Below, one piece after another: positions 36,086 to 45,586 of a DNA stretch of 64,000 bases. Numbering within the stretch: position 1 is the first letter of the stretch; each line of letters begins with the position of its first letter. The translations under genes were made by a program, and so were the position numbers. Under the pieces are notes generated by a model. It saw only the letters and a list, made by a program, of their open reading frames with translations. It searched no databases and was not told the DNA's origin. The DNA comes from CBDFKV01 sp965249035 (lineage in GTDB: Bacteria; Pseudomonadota; Gammaproteobacteria; Arenicellales; Poriferihabitantaceae), in the NCBI GenBank assembly GCA_965249035.1, contig CBDFKV010000007.1, positions 1,612,001 through 1,676,000 on the forward strand, written 5' to 3'.

Positions 36086-36189
36086 CCCGGAAAGTAACAC
36101 GCTAATCAGTTCAGACCCTTCAACCCAAATTCAGATGTATTTCCGTCCAGCAGTTCGGTCGACGGAGTACTTTCGACACCGCCTAGTTT

Positions 36190-37908
36190 ATGCCTAAACA
36201 ACTCAACCTCGTCCTTTGTTGGCACATGCACCAACCCTGGTATCGTCAGGGCCTGAACGGCAGCTACCACTTGCCGTGGGTATATCTGCACGCGATCAAG
36301 GATTATGCGGATATGGCCTGGCACCTTGAGCGCAACCCCAATATGCGTTGCGTGGTTAATTTCGCCCCGGTGTTGCTGGAACAGCTGGACGATTACGCCC
36401 AATCTTTGCAGCTACTGCTTGAACATGGCGCGCCCAGCCCCGAGCCACTGCTCAACTATCTGTCCGGCGTGAGCCCTATTCCTGACGATATCGAGCCGCG
36501 CAAACACTTATTATTGGCTTGTCGGCGTGCCAATGAATCAACGATGATTCTGCCGTACCCCGAGTTTTCGGCTTTGCTGAGTGCGTCTGATGCTGTAGTC
36601 GATCGACACGGGGATGCTGGGCTTGGCGATTTAAGTCAGCAGCACTTTCTGGACTTGCTGACCTGGTATCACTTGAGTTGGTGCGGCGCCTCACTTCGTG
36701 AGCAGTCTGTCATCAAAACCATGATTGAGTCCAATCAATCGTTCGGTGCTGAGCAGCGGGGCCAATTGATCAAGCTATTTGCCGAAACCCTAGCCTCAAT
36801 TATTCCACGCTATCGTGCCTTAGCAGAACGCAACCAGGTTGAGCTATCGATTTCGCCCTATAGCCACCCGATCATCCCGCTGTTAAACAGCTTTGAAAAC
36901 CTTGCGTGCTCACAGCCTAATGCACTGCGCCCACAAGCGGCAAGCTACCCTGGCGGCGAGGAGCGCGCGCGCTGGCATATCGAAAAAGCTATCGACGTGT
37001 TTCAGCACTACTTTGGTTTTGAGCCCAAAGGAATCTGGCTGTCTGAAGGTGCGGTCAGTGATGACGCAATCAGCTTGATTGAGCAGGAAGGCTTTAGCTG
37101 GACGGCTTCAGGCGAAGGCGTCTGGCGCAATAGCTGCGAAAAGAATGGTAAAGATCAATCGCTGATCGATAATAAAAAACTGCTATTTAAGACCTTCCAA
37201 TTAGGCGACCACGCACCGAGCCTATTCTTTCGAGACGATGGCTTGTCGGATTTGATCGGTTTTGAATACAGCAAACGTGACCCGCACCAAGCCGCCGACG
37301 AATTTTGTCGCCATCTTGAAGGCATACACGATTTTCTTGGCGACGAAGCTGATGAGCACGTCGTCAGCATTATTCTGGATGGTGAAAACGCCTGGGAATA
37401 TTTCTCCGACAACGCCAATGCTTTTCTAAACAGCTTATACAGCCGACTTGCCGCACACCCCAAGCTTCGGCTACGCACTTTTGCAGAATGCAGTGATGAA
37501 TTACCGGCAGAGCGATTACCTGCCTTGTGTGCAGGTAGTTGGGTCTATGGCAATTTTTCAACTTGGGTTGGCGACCCGGCTAAAAATCGAGCCTGGGATT
37601 TATTGACTGAAGCCAAACATGCCTATGATGCTTATGTTGAAACCACTCCCGACCCAGAGCAGATCGTAGATCTGACCCGTCAATTAGCCATGTGCGAAGC
37701 ATCTGACTGGTTTTGGTGGTTCAGTGATGCCAACCCCGGTGACAGCGTGCGTGATTTTGACCAGTTATTTAGAGAGCAATTGCGGGTGCTCTATCAACTA
37801 ATGGACCGATCGCCGCCGGACACACTTGATCACTCGATTAACCACCCTTCTGAACCTACTGGCTCGTTAGTTGAAAATTCGGGCACCATGCGCAGGGGCC
37901 AACAGTGA
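36190..37908 (+). CDS. Glycoside hydrolase family 57 protein
   Basis: 572 residues. N-terminal LNLVLCWHMHQPWYR (about 5-19) with the conserved HxHQP, ISPYSHPIIPLLNSF (about 226-240), GIWLSEGAVSDDAISLIEQE (about 280-299, nucleophile Glu) and VVSIILDGENAWEYFSDNAN (about 390-409, catalytic Asp) are the GH57 motifs. Members are alpha-amylases, 4-alpha-glucanotransferases or amylopullulanases. Placed between glgC and malQ, it likely acts on glycogen or maltodextrins in the cytoplasm; no signal peptide. A second branching enzyme role is possible but less likely than an amylase. Confidence 0.88.
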   Translation: MPKQLNLVLCWHMHQPWYRQGLNGSYHLPWVYLHAIKDYADMAWHLERNPNMRCVVNFAPVLLEQLDDYAQSLQLLLEHGAPSPEPLLNYLSGVSPIPDDIEPRKHLLLACRRANESTMILPYPEFSALLSASDAVVDRHGDAGLGDLSQQHFLDLLTWYHLSWCGASLREQSVIKTMIESNQSFGAEQRGQLIKLFAETLASIIPRYRALAERNQVELSISPYSHPIIPLLNSFENLACSQPNALRPQAASYPGGEERARWHIEKAIDVFQHYFGFEPKGIWLSEGAVSDDAISLIEQEGFSWTASGEGVWRNSCEKNGKDQSLIDNKKLLFKTFQLGDHAPSLFFRDDGLSDLIGFEYSKRDPHQAADEFCRHLEGIHDFLGDEADEHVVSIILDGENAWEYFSDNANAFLNSLYSRLAAHPKLRLRTFAECSDELPAERLPALCAGSWVYGNFSTWVGDPAKNRAWDLLTEAKHAYDAYVETTPDPEQIVDLTRQLAMCEASDWFWWFSDANPGDSVRDFDQLFREQLRVLYQLMDRSPPDTLDHSINHPSEPTGSLVENSGTMRRGQQ

Positions 37909-39284
37909 TCGACCTAGAATCTCGCACTAGCCGTGCCGCCGGGGTATTGCTACACCCGACGTCATTACCCTCAGGCCACCTGGATGTTGATGCCAGTCGC
38001 TGGCTAGAATGGTTACACCAAGCAGGTTTTTCAGTCTGGCAGATGCTGCCGCTGGGCGTACCCAACGAGGGCTTGTCGCCCTACCAATGCCAATCGGCCT
38101 TTGCTTTGAACCCAGCATTATTGTCAATCATCCCGGATAAAGCCGAGTCAATCGCGAGCCTGGATAATCCCATGGCTGCATTTGAAGCGTATAGCCGTCA
38201 GCATCGTGACTGGTTGGAAGACTACGCGCTATTTGTCGTCCTCAAGCGCTTGCACGCTCAATCACATTGGAATCAATGGCCGGACGCACATAAATTTCGC
38301 GACCTCGACGCACTGGCCGAACTACGTCAGCAGTATTCAACCGAACTAGCCACCATTCGTTGGCAACAGTTTTATCTGCATTATTACTGGGCGACACTGT
38401 TGGCAGACGCTCACGACCTGGGTGTGCGACTATTTGGTGATTTGCCGATATTTGTCGCCTATGACAGCGCCGATGTCTGGGCGAACCCGGGTTTATTCTT
38501 GCTGGATGAAGCGCTAAACCCGACTACCGTCGCTGGAGTACCGCCCGATTATTTTTCCGAAACCGGGCAGCGCTGGGGCAACCCACACTATAACTGGGAG
38601 GCGATGCAAGCCGATGGGTTTCGGTGGTGGCTGGCTCGCTTGGGCTATCTGGCGGAGTTATTTGACCTGGTACGCATTGATCATTTCCGCGGTTTGGTGT
38701 CGGTCTGGCAAATCGACCCCCAATGCGAAACCGCGATTGACGGCCATTGGCAGCCAACGCCGGGGTTTGAATTGATGCACGCTACCCAGCAAATGCCGTG
38801 GCAGCTTGACTTGGTAGCCGAAGATCTCGGCATCATCACAGAAGCGGTGAATGAACTACGCCTGGCGTTTGATTTACCCGGAATGGCAGTGCTGCAATTT
38901 GGCTTTAGTGGAAGCAAAGATAATCCGCATCACCCCAACAACATCACCCACGACCGCATTGTTTACACCGGCACCCACGATAATGACACGCTGCTTGGCT
39001 GGTATCACAGCCTTGATGAGACTGAGTGCCAAACGCTACACCAGGAGCTAGGCAGCATTGATCAAACCAGCAGTATCAATCGCCTCACTCAAATGGCACT
39101 CGACTCACCTGCCAACTTAGCGCTGTTCCCGATGCAAGACTTACTCAAGCTAGACAGCAACGCGCGCATGAATACCCCCGGCACGACTGATAACAATTGG
39201 TGCTGGCGGTTCGATTGGGATCAGCTTGCGCCGGATTTAGCTGGGCACTGGCATCAGCAACTAGCAGGCTCGGCGCGCTTATGA
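37905..39284 (+). CDS. malQ: 4-alpha-glucanotransferase (amylomaltase)
   Basis: 459 residues starting with GTG in a GTGA overlap with the GH57 stop. GH77 motifs: GVLLHPTSLPS (about 14-24), LFGDLPIFVAYDSADVWANP (about 179-198), AGVPPDYFSETGQRWGNPHY (about 209-228), VRIDHFRGLVSVWQI (about 256-270, nucleophile region), LVAEDLGIITEAV (about 304-316, catalytic Glu) and YTGTHDNDTLLGWYH (about 354-368). It transfers alpha-1,4 glucan segments, recycling maltodextrins. Slightly short for the family (about 500). Confidence 0.94.
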   Translation: MIDLESRTSRAAGVLLHPTSLPSGHLDVDASRWLEWLHQAGFSVWQMLPLGVPNEGLSPYQCQSAFALNPALLSIIPDKAESIASLDNPMAAFEAYSRQHRDWLEDYALFVVLKRLHAQSHWNQWPDAHKFRDLDALAELRQQYSTELATIRWQQFYLHYYWATLLADAHDLGVRLFGDLPIFVAYDSADVWANPGLFLLDEALNPTTVAGVPPDYFSETGQRWGNPHYNWEAMQADGFRWWLARLGYLAELFDLVRIDHFRGLVSVWQIDPQCETAIDGHWQPTPGFELMHATQQMPWQLDLVAEDLGIITEAVNELRLAFDLPGMAVLQFGFSGSKDNPHHPNNITHDRIVYTGTHDNDTLLGWYHSLDETECQTLHQELGSIDQTSSINRLTQMALDSPANLALFPMQDLLKLDSNARMNTPGTTDNNWCWRFDWDQLAPDLAGHWHQQLAGSARL

Positions 39285-41464
39285 GCAATCAGACGCAAGA
39301 ACACATACAACGGGTCGCTCAAGGTAGGCATCATGATCCGTTTAGCGTGCTCGGCTTTCACCAAGGAGCGGCGGGCTCAGTCATTCGTGATTGCCTCCCC
39401 GGCGCGCAGCAAGCAAGTGTTGTCGGGTTTGGTGAGATGCAACAAATTGCCGACACTGATATCTGGGAACTAGCTCTAGATACTAGTGTTAGAGAACGAC
39501 CTGATTACCACATCCGCTGGCAAGATACAGCGGGCCGTGATCACGAAAACCGTTCACCTTATGCCTATGAGCCAATGATCAGTGATGATGATTTGCACTG
39601 GTTTAATGAGAGCACGCATTTACACGCTTATCGTTTCTTGGGCGCTCATCTCCTGCAAATGGGTGGTACCCAAGGTTGTCAATTTGCGCTGTGGGCACCC
39701 AATGTCCAGCGGGTTAGCGTGGTCGGCGAATTTAATCAGTGGCATGGTTTACGTCATCAAATGCGTAACCGGGGCGAGTCAGGAATTTGGGAAATCTTCA
39801 TCCCAGGACTTGAGCAATTGGAAAGCTATAAATTTGAGATCCTTAGCACTAACGGCGACATTCTCCATAAATCAGACCCTTATGCGCGTGCCACCGTCTT
39901 GCGTCCAGAAACCGTATCGCTGATCCCGGCACCACAACAACACCAATGGCGTGACCAGCAGTGGATGGCAGACCGTCAAGCACGCGACTGGCAACACGCA
40001 CCCATGTCGATTTACGAAGTCCATCTCGGCTCATGGCGACGGGCTGAAAATGGTCACTTTTTAAGCTATACCGATTTTGTCGATCAATTGATTCCACACG
40101 TCAAATACCTCGGCTTTAGCCATATCGAGCTGCTGCCCATTGCGGAGCATCCGCTGGATGAATCCTGGGGCTATCAAGTCACCAACTATTTCGCCCCGAC
40201 CGCACGTTTTGGCTCGGCTGATGAGTTGCGTTATTTCATCGATCAGTGTCATCAAGCCGATATTGGTGTCTTACTCGACTGGGTGCCTGCGCACTTCCCC
40301 AAAGATGCGCATGCCTTGGCGCGCTTTAACGGCGAAGCGCTGTACGAATACGCCGATCCAAATAAGGGCGAGCATCGCGACTGGGGTACGCTGGTGTTTG
40401 ACTATGGTCGCAATGAAGTCATCAGTTTCTTGATGTCGAACGCGGTGTATTGGCTGGAAGAGTTTCATTTTGATGGCTTGCGCGTTGATGCAGTGGCATC
40501 CATGTTATATCTTGATTATTCGCGCGAAGCTGGGCAATGGACACCCAATCAACTGGGCGGGCGAGAGAATCTCGAAGCCATTGAATTTTTCAAGTATTTC
40601 AATGAGGTACTGCATCAGCGCTTCCCCGGTGCCGTCACCATCGCCGAAGAATCCACCGCTTGGCCGATGGTCTCGCGACCCACCACCATGGGCGGCCTGG
40701 GGTTTTCGATGAAGTGGAATATGGGTTGGATGCACGATACGCTGAGCTATCTGGCAGAAAACCCGGTGAACCGCAAATACCACCATGATCTTCTGACGTT
40801 CAGCCAGCTGTACGCCTACAGCGAGAATTTTGTCTTGCCCCTATCGCATGACGAAGTGGTGCATTTAAAGGGCAGTTTGATCGAAAAAATGCCCGGAGAT
40901 GAGTGGCAGACATTTGCTAATTTGCGCTTGCTGCTAAGCTATCAATTTTTGCACCCCGGTAAGAAGCTGCTGTTCATGGGGGCTGAGTTAGCACAACAAA
41001 AAGAATGGAATGAAGGCACAGCACTCAGTTGGGAATTAAATGATTCTCCGCAGCACAGCGGCATCGGCCGGTTGATCCACGATCTCAACCGACTCTACCG
41101 CAGCCAAGCTGCTTTGTATCAAAACGAATTCGAGTCCAGTGGTTTTAGCTGGATTGATTGTGATGACAAGGCGCAGTCGGTGCTGAGCTTTTATCGACAC
41201 GCTAGCGGCGCAGAAAAGGGCAAGTCGCTTATCTGTCTGTTCAATTTTACCCCGATACCGCGGGATGATTACCGTATCGGAGTGCATGCCGCAGGCACTT
41301 ATCACGCAGTGATGAACACCGATTCTAAACACTATGCTGGCTCGAACGTGGGCAATTCTGGTGCGATCAAAAGCACGGCTTTACCCTGGCATGGCTTTGA
41401 GCACTCATTGGCGGTCACCCTGCCACCATTGGCGGCGTTGGTTTTGGAAAAATCCGGCGACTAA
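39281..41464 (+). CDS. glgB: 1,4-alpha-glucan branching enzyme
   Basis: 727 residues from the ATG at 39281 in an ATGA overlap with malQ; the open frame extends upstream to 39197 but that part overlaps malQ. Introduces alpha-1,6 branches in glycogen. Architecture: N-terminal domain, CBM48 (about 110-210; FALWAPNVQRVSVVGEFNQW), GH13 core with ELLPIAEHPLDESWGYQVTN (about 282-301), HFDGLRVDAVASMLYLDY (about 396-413, nucleophile Asp), TIAEESTAWPMVSRP (about 453-467, acid Glu) and LPLSHDEVVHLKGSL (about 519-533), then an all-beta C-terminus. Tight coupling supports one polycistron. Confidence 0.96.
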   Translation: MSNQTQEHIQRVAQGRHHDPFSVLGFHQGAAGSVIRDCLPGAQQASVVGFGEMQQIADTDIWELALDTSVRERPDYHIRWQDTAGRDHENRSPYAYEPMISDDDLHWFNESTHLHAYRFLGAHLLQMGGTQGCQFALWAPNVQRVSVVGEFNQWHGLRHQMRNRGESGIWEIFIPGLEQLESYKFEILSTNGDILHKSDPYARATVLRPETVSLIPAPQQHQWRDQQWMADRQARDWQHAPMSIYEVHLGSWRRAENGHFLSYTDFVDQLIPHVKYLGFSHIELLPIAEHPLDESWGYQVTNYFAPTARFGSADELRYFIDQCHQADIGVLLDWVPAHFPKDAHALARFNGEALYEYADPNKGEHRDWGTLVFDYGRNEVISFLMSNAVYWLEEFHFDGLRVDAVASMLYLDYSREAGQWTPNQLGGRENLEAIEFFKYFNEVLHQRFPGAVTIAEESTAWPMVSRPTTMGGLGFSMKWNMGWMHDTLSYLAENPVNRKYHHDLLTFSQLYAYSENFVLPLSHDEVVHLKGSLIEKMPGDEWQTFANLRLLLSYQFLHPGKKLLFMGAELAQQKEWNEGTALSWELNDSPQHSGIGRLIHDLNRLYRSQAALYQNEFESSGFSWIDCDDKAQSVLSFYRHASGAEKGKSLICLFNFTPIPRDDYRIGVHAAGTYHAVMNTDSKHYAGSNVGNSGAIKSTALPWHGFEHSLAVTLPPLAALVLEKSGD

Positions 41465-41506
41465 CTCGATAATGGTTAACAAGCCATTAAGCACCGCAGT
41501 ACCATC

Positions 41507-41528
41507 GCTATAACAATGCTATAACAAC
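41507..41528 (+). repeat. Doubled GCTATAACAA upstream of glgA
   Basis: GCTATAACAA occurs at 41507-41516 and 41518-41527, 11 bp apart (about one helical turn). The 15-base CAATGCTATAACAAC within it matches 14129-14143 with one difference. Spacing by a helical turn suits a dimeric regulator, but chance is not excluded. Confidence 0.35.
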
Positions 41529-41567
41529 GGCTTAGACACTCGCCCTATACGTGCACCAAACAACAAC

Positions 41568-43031
41568 ATGAAAGTATTATTCGCTAGCAGTGAAGTATTC
41601 CCGTTGCTTAAAACCGGTGGGCTTGCCGACGTCGCCTATGCACTACCACGTGCGCTCACCCAGCAAGGCGCCGACGTGCGCGTAGTGATGCCTGCGTATC
41701 GAGATGTCCTCCAAAACCTCGACCACTTTCATGTACTCGGCTGGCAGCAAGTTTCGGGCAATAACAGCACACAATCCGTGCGGGTGCTGGATGCGGGCAG
41801 TGATGCACTGGGCGTACCGCTATGGTTAATCGATGTGCCCAGTTTGTTTGATCGACCCGGAGGAGGACCCTACCAAATGCAGGATGGCAGCGACTGGCCA
41901 GATAATGCCGAGCGTTTTACCGTCTTTAGCCGCGCAGTGGTTGAGCTATGCAGCGGCCGTATCGGTGACGGCGCCTGGGTCCCGGATGCAGTTCACTGCC
42001 ACGATTGGCAGACGGGCTTAGTGCCTGCATTGTTATCGTTGGAAGCCAAACAACCGAAAACGGTATTTACCATTCACAACTTGGCTTATGGTGGGCACTT
42101 TAGCCATGAGGATTTTGTCCGGTTGGACTTGCCCGGAAAATGGTGGGGACCGCACGGCGTTGAGTTTTACCACAACTTTTCAATGCTGAAAGCCGGTATC
42201 GTCTTTTCCGACGTGCTGACCACGGTTAGCCCCAACTATGCGCGTGAGATCGCGACACCGGCATTCGGCTGTGGCTATGATGGCTTGCTGACGGAGCACG
42301 CTGATAAGCTGGTCGGGATTTTAAATGGCATCGACAACGATATTTGGAACCCACAGAAAGACACGCTGATCACCAAGCAATATAGTCAGCGTACGGTCGT
42401 GAGCGGGAAAAAGGCTAACAAGAAAGCCCTGCTCCAAAGGTTTGGCCTAGATAGCAAACCTGCAACGGTGAAAAAACCACTGATCGGCTTCGTAGGGAGG
42501 CTGGCAGACCAAAAAGGTGTCGATTTGATTCTGGCCGCGCTGCCCAAACTGATCCGCAACACCGACGCGAATTTTGTTTTGGTCGGCTCTGGGCAAAAGA
42601 GCCTGGAAGATGCGCTGAAAGCCTTGGCTAAAATGCACCCTGAACGTATCGGCATTCACATCGGTTACTCCGAGGAAACCGCACATGGGATTGAAGCTGG
42701 CTGTGATTTGTTTTTGATGCCCTCGCGGTTTGAGCCCTGCGGCCTCAACCAGCTTTACAGCTTGGCTTATGGAACGCTGCCGGTGGTGCATAAAGTTGGC
42801 GGGCTTGCTGATACCGTCGTTCATACCACCCCCAAAACCCTCAAAAATAAAGCGGCCACCGGCTTTGTGTTTGACAAATTAACCCTGCCAGCGTTTTATG
42901 CCTGCGTGGTAAACGCACTCAAGCACTACCAAACACCCAAAATTTGGAAGCCGTTGGTCCAACAAGCCATGCACCAAGACTTTAGCTGGGACAAAAGCGC
43001 CAAACGCTATCTCGATATCTACACCGACTAA
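41568..43031 (+). CDS. glgA: Glycogen synthase (ADP-glucose)
   Basis: 487 residues, GT5. N-terminal VLFASSEVFPLLKTGGLADV (about 3-22) holds the KTGGL ADP-glucose motif; VHCHDWQTGLVPALL (about 143-157), LTTVSPNYAREIATPAFGCG (about 220-239), LVGILNGIDNDIWNP (about 249-263), IGFVGRLADQKGVDLILAAL (about 306-325) and FLMPSRFEPCGLNQLYSLAY (about 383-402, E-x7-E type). It elongates alpha-1,4 chains. It follows glgB by 103 bp that contains a doubled GCTATAACAA, possibly a regulatory site, and precedes glgP by 21 bp. Confidence 0.97.
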   Translation: MKVLFASSEVFPLLKTGGLADVAYALPRALTQQGADVRVVMPAYRDVLQNLDHFHVLGWQQVSGNNSTQSVRVLDAGSDALGVPLWLIDVPSLFDRPGGGPYQMQDGSDWPDNAERFTVFSRAVVELCSGRIGDGAWVPDAVHCHDWQTGLVPALLSLEAKQPKTVFTIHNLAYGGHFSHEDFVRLDLPGKWWGPHGVEFYHNFSMLKAGIVFSDVLTTVSPNYAREIATPAFGCGYDGLLTEHADKLVGILNGIDNDIWNPQKDTLITKQYSQRTVVSGKKANKKALLQRFGLDSKPATVKKPLIGFVGRLADQKGVDLILAALPKLIRNTDANFVLVGSGQKSLEDALKALAKMHPERIGIHIGYSEETAHGIEAGCDLFLMPSRFEPCGLNQLYSLAYGTLPVVHKVGGLADTVVHTTPKTLKNKAATGFVFDKLTLPAFYACVVNALKHYQTPKIWKPLVQQAMHQDFSWDKSAKRYLDIYTD

Positions 43032-43052
43032 AACTGACTCAATCCGAATTTA

Positions 43053-45545
43053 ATGACCAATAGCACTCCGCCTGAAAAGGCCGACGATATCCCGACCTTT
43101 GAGACGCCTGAATCAAGCAGCCTTAGCATCGCAGAGGATTACGAGCGCTACTTAACCCGTACTCTCGGGCGTTATCTTGGCAGCGAAACCCGCTATCAAA
43201 CCGAAGCGCTATCGTATGCGATTCGCGATCGTGTTATCGCTCACTGGCAGCGCACCTCAAATCGCTATCGCCAGCCGCGTACGCGTAAGGCCTATTACCT
43301 CTCGCTGGAATTTTTGATCGGCCGCTCACTGGGCAACCATTTACTCAATTTGGGCTTATTGGAGCAAACCGACGAAGCCATGCAACGCTTTGCATTGGCG
43401 CTTGAAACTGTGATGGACGAAGAGCCTGATGCGGGGCTGGGCAATGGCGGGTTGGGTCGATTAGCGGCCTGCTTTATGGATAGCTGCGCGACGCTGGCAT
43501 TACCCGTCATCGGCTATGGCTTGCGTTACGAATACGGCATGTTTTTGCAGAAAATCATAGATGGCCATCAAATTGAAAAGCCCGACCACTGGCTGCAAAA
43601 GCCCAACCCGTGGGAATTAGTACGCCCAGAATTCGCGCAGCAAGTCAGCTTCGGTGGTCATACCGAAATCACGCAGGACGAACAAGGCGTAGAGCGAGTG
43701 CGCTGGCACGCTGATGAAGAAGTGGTGGCGGTGCCGTATGACGTGCCCATTTCCGGCTATGACAATCAGACGATCAATACCTTACGCCTATGGAAAGCCG
43801 CTACCACCGACGAGTTCAACCTGCAAGAATTCAACGCCGGGAGTTATATCGAAGCGGTCGCGGCGAAAAATGAAGCCGAGCACATTTCAATGGTGCTCTA
43901 CCCTAATGACGCCAGCGAAAATGGCAAGATTTTGCGCTTGAAACAGCAATATTTTCTAGCCTCAGCCAGCTTGAAAGATGCGTGTCGGATATGGGAGCGC
44001 ACCGAAAGCAGTTACGGTCATTTTGCTGAATTTAATATCTTTCAAATGAACGATACGCACCCCACGGTTGCGGTCGCGGAACTCATGCGTATTTTGGTCG
44101 ACGACAAAGGCCTGCCGTGGGCACAAGCCTGGGAAATCACCCAACAGAGCATGGCCTATACCAACCACACCTTGCTGCCCGAAGCGCTGGAAAGCTGGCC
44201 GGTATCAATGTTCGAGCAGTTATTGCCACGCCTGATGGAAATCATCTACGCAATTAATGCTGAGTTTCTAACGCTCGTTGCCCGACGCTGGCCGGATGAT
44301 CATGATCGCTTGCGACGCATGTCGATTATTGAGGAGAGTGCCGATAAAAATGTTCGTATGGCTTACCTAGCCATTGTCGCTAGCCATTCAGTCAACGGTG
44401 TGGCTGCACTGCATTCGCAATTGTTGCAAGAAAACCTGTTTCACGATTTCTTCCAACTCTGGCCAGAGAAATTCAACAATAAAACCAATGGCGTCACACC
44501 CAGGCGCTGGATCAAACACGCCAACCCACAGATGAGTGCGCTCATCAGCGAAGAAATTGGTGATGGTTGGGTGCGCGATCTCAGCCAAATAGACCAACTT
44601 GCGCCCTACGCGGAAGATAATCACGAAGAGTTCCAGCAACGTTGGCACCAAATCAAGCGGGCCAACAAACAGCGATTGGCTGCACTGATTGAAAATGTGT
44701 GTGGGGTTAAATTTGAGCCTGAAGCCTTATTTGATGTGCAAGTCAAACGCATCCACGAATACAAGCGCCAACACCTTAATATTCTGCACGTCATCCACTT
44801 GTATAACCGCATCAAAGCGGGAGATACCACAAACTGGGCAAATCGCTGCGTGTTGATCGGTGGCAAAGCCGCGCCCGGTTATTTTCGTGCCAAGCGCATG
44901 ATTAAACTCATCAATAACGTCGCCGATATCGTCAACAACGACCCGGATGTAGGTGATCGACTCAAATTAGCGTTTTTCCCCAATTTCAATGTCTCGGCGA
45001 TGGAGATCATTGCTCCGGGTACCGACCTATCTGAGCAAATATCAACCGCAGGCAAGGAAGCGTCAGGCACCGGCAATATGAAGTTCATGATGAACGGCGC
45101 ACTGACCATTGGTACGCTGGATGGCGCTAACATTGAAATACGCGATGCGGTGGGTGCGGATAATTTCTTCCTATTCGGAATGACTGCCAGCGAAGTTGAT
45201 GCGAAGCGAGGCAACTATCAACCACAGGCGATTATTGATAACAACCCCCAGTTACAAGCAGTTATGCAACAGCTCGAAAGTGGGTTTTTCAACCCGGAAG
45301 ATCCAGGTGTTTTTGACGACTTGATTGGCTCAATGAAAGACCCCAATGACCCGTGGATGACGCTGGCCGATTTTGATGGTTATGTGCACGCGCAAGAACA
45401 AGCTACGGCAGCCTATCTTGACCGAGATCGATGGACGAGGATGAGCATACTTAACAGCGCGGCCAGTGGTGGTTTCTCAACTGATCGCACCATTAGTCAA
45501 TATAACCAAGATATCTGGAAGTTAACCCCATTGCCTGCTGAGTGA
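43053..45545 (+). CDS. glgP: Glycogen/starch phosphorylase
   Basis: 830 residues, GT35. Releases glucose-1-phosphate from glycogen ends. Motifs: KAYYLSLEFLIGRSLGNHLL (about 79-98), EEPDAGLGNGGLGRLAACFM (about 121-140), GYGLRYEYGMFLQKI (about 152-166), QMNDTHPTVAVAELMR (about 332-347), TNHTLLPEALESWP (about 370-383), NGVTPRRWI (about 480-488), VQVKRIHEYKRQHLN (about 564-578) and the PLP site EASGTGNMKFMMNGALTIGT (about 669-688). The PLP Lys is in NMKF. Last gene of the glucan cluster. Confidence 0.97.
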   Translation: MTNSTPPEKADDIPTFETPESSSLSIAEDYERYLTRTLGRYLGSETRYQTEALSYAIRDRVIAHWQRTSNRYRQPRTRKAYYLSLEFLIGRSLGNHLLNLGLLEQTDEAMQRFALALETVMDEEPDAGLGNGGLGRLAACFMDSCATLALPVIGYGLRYEYGMFLQKIIDGHQIEKPDHWLQKPNPWELVRPEFAQQVSFGGHTEITQDEQGVERVRWHADEEVVAVPYDVPISGYDNQTINTLRLWKAATTDEFNLQEFNAGSYIEAVAAKNEAEHISMVLYPNDASENGKILRLKQQYFLASASLKDACRIWERTESSYGHFAEFNIFQMNDTHPTVAVAELMRILVDDKGLPWAQAWEITQQSMAYTNHTLLPEALESWPVSMFEQLLPRLMEIIYAINAEFLTLVARRWPDDHDRLRRMSIIEESADKNVRMAYLAIVASHSVNGVAALHSQLLQENLFHDFFQLWPEKFNNKTNGVTPRRWIKHANPQMSALISEEIGDGWVRDLSQIDQLAPYAEDNHEEFQQRWHQIKRANKQRLAALIENVCGVKFEPEALFDVQVKRIHEYKRQHLNILHVIHLYNRIKAGDTTNWANRCVLIGGKAAPGYFRAKRMIKLINNVADIVNNDPDVGDRLKLAFFPNFNVSAMEIIAPGTDLSEQISTAGKEASGTGNMKFMMNGALTIGTLDGANIEIRDAVGADNFFLFGMTASEVDAKRGNYQPQAIIDNNPQLQAVMQQLESGFFNPEDPGVFDDLIGSMKDPNDPWMTLADFDGYVHAQEQATAAYLDRDRWTRMSILNSAASGGFSTDRTISQYNQDIWKLTPLPAE

Positions 45546-45586
45546 AGTAAAGCAAGTTTTCATCAAAACACGTCTAAGTGCCGAGA

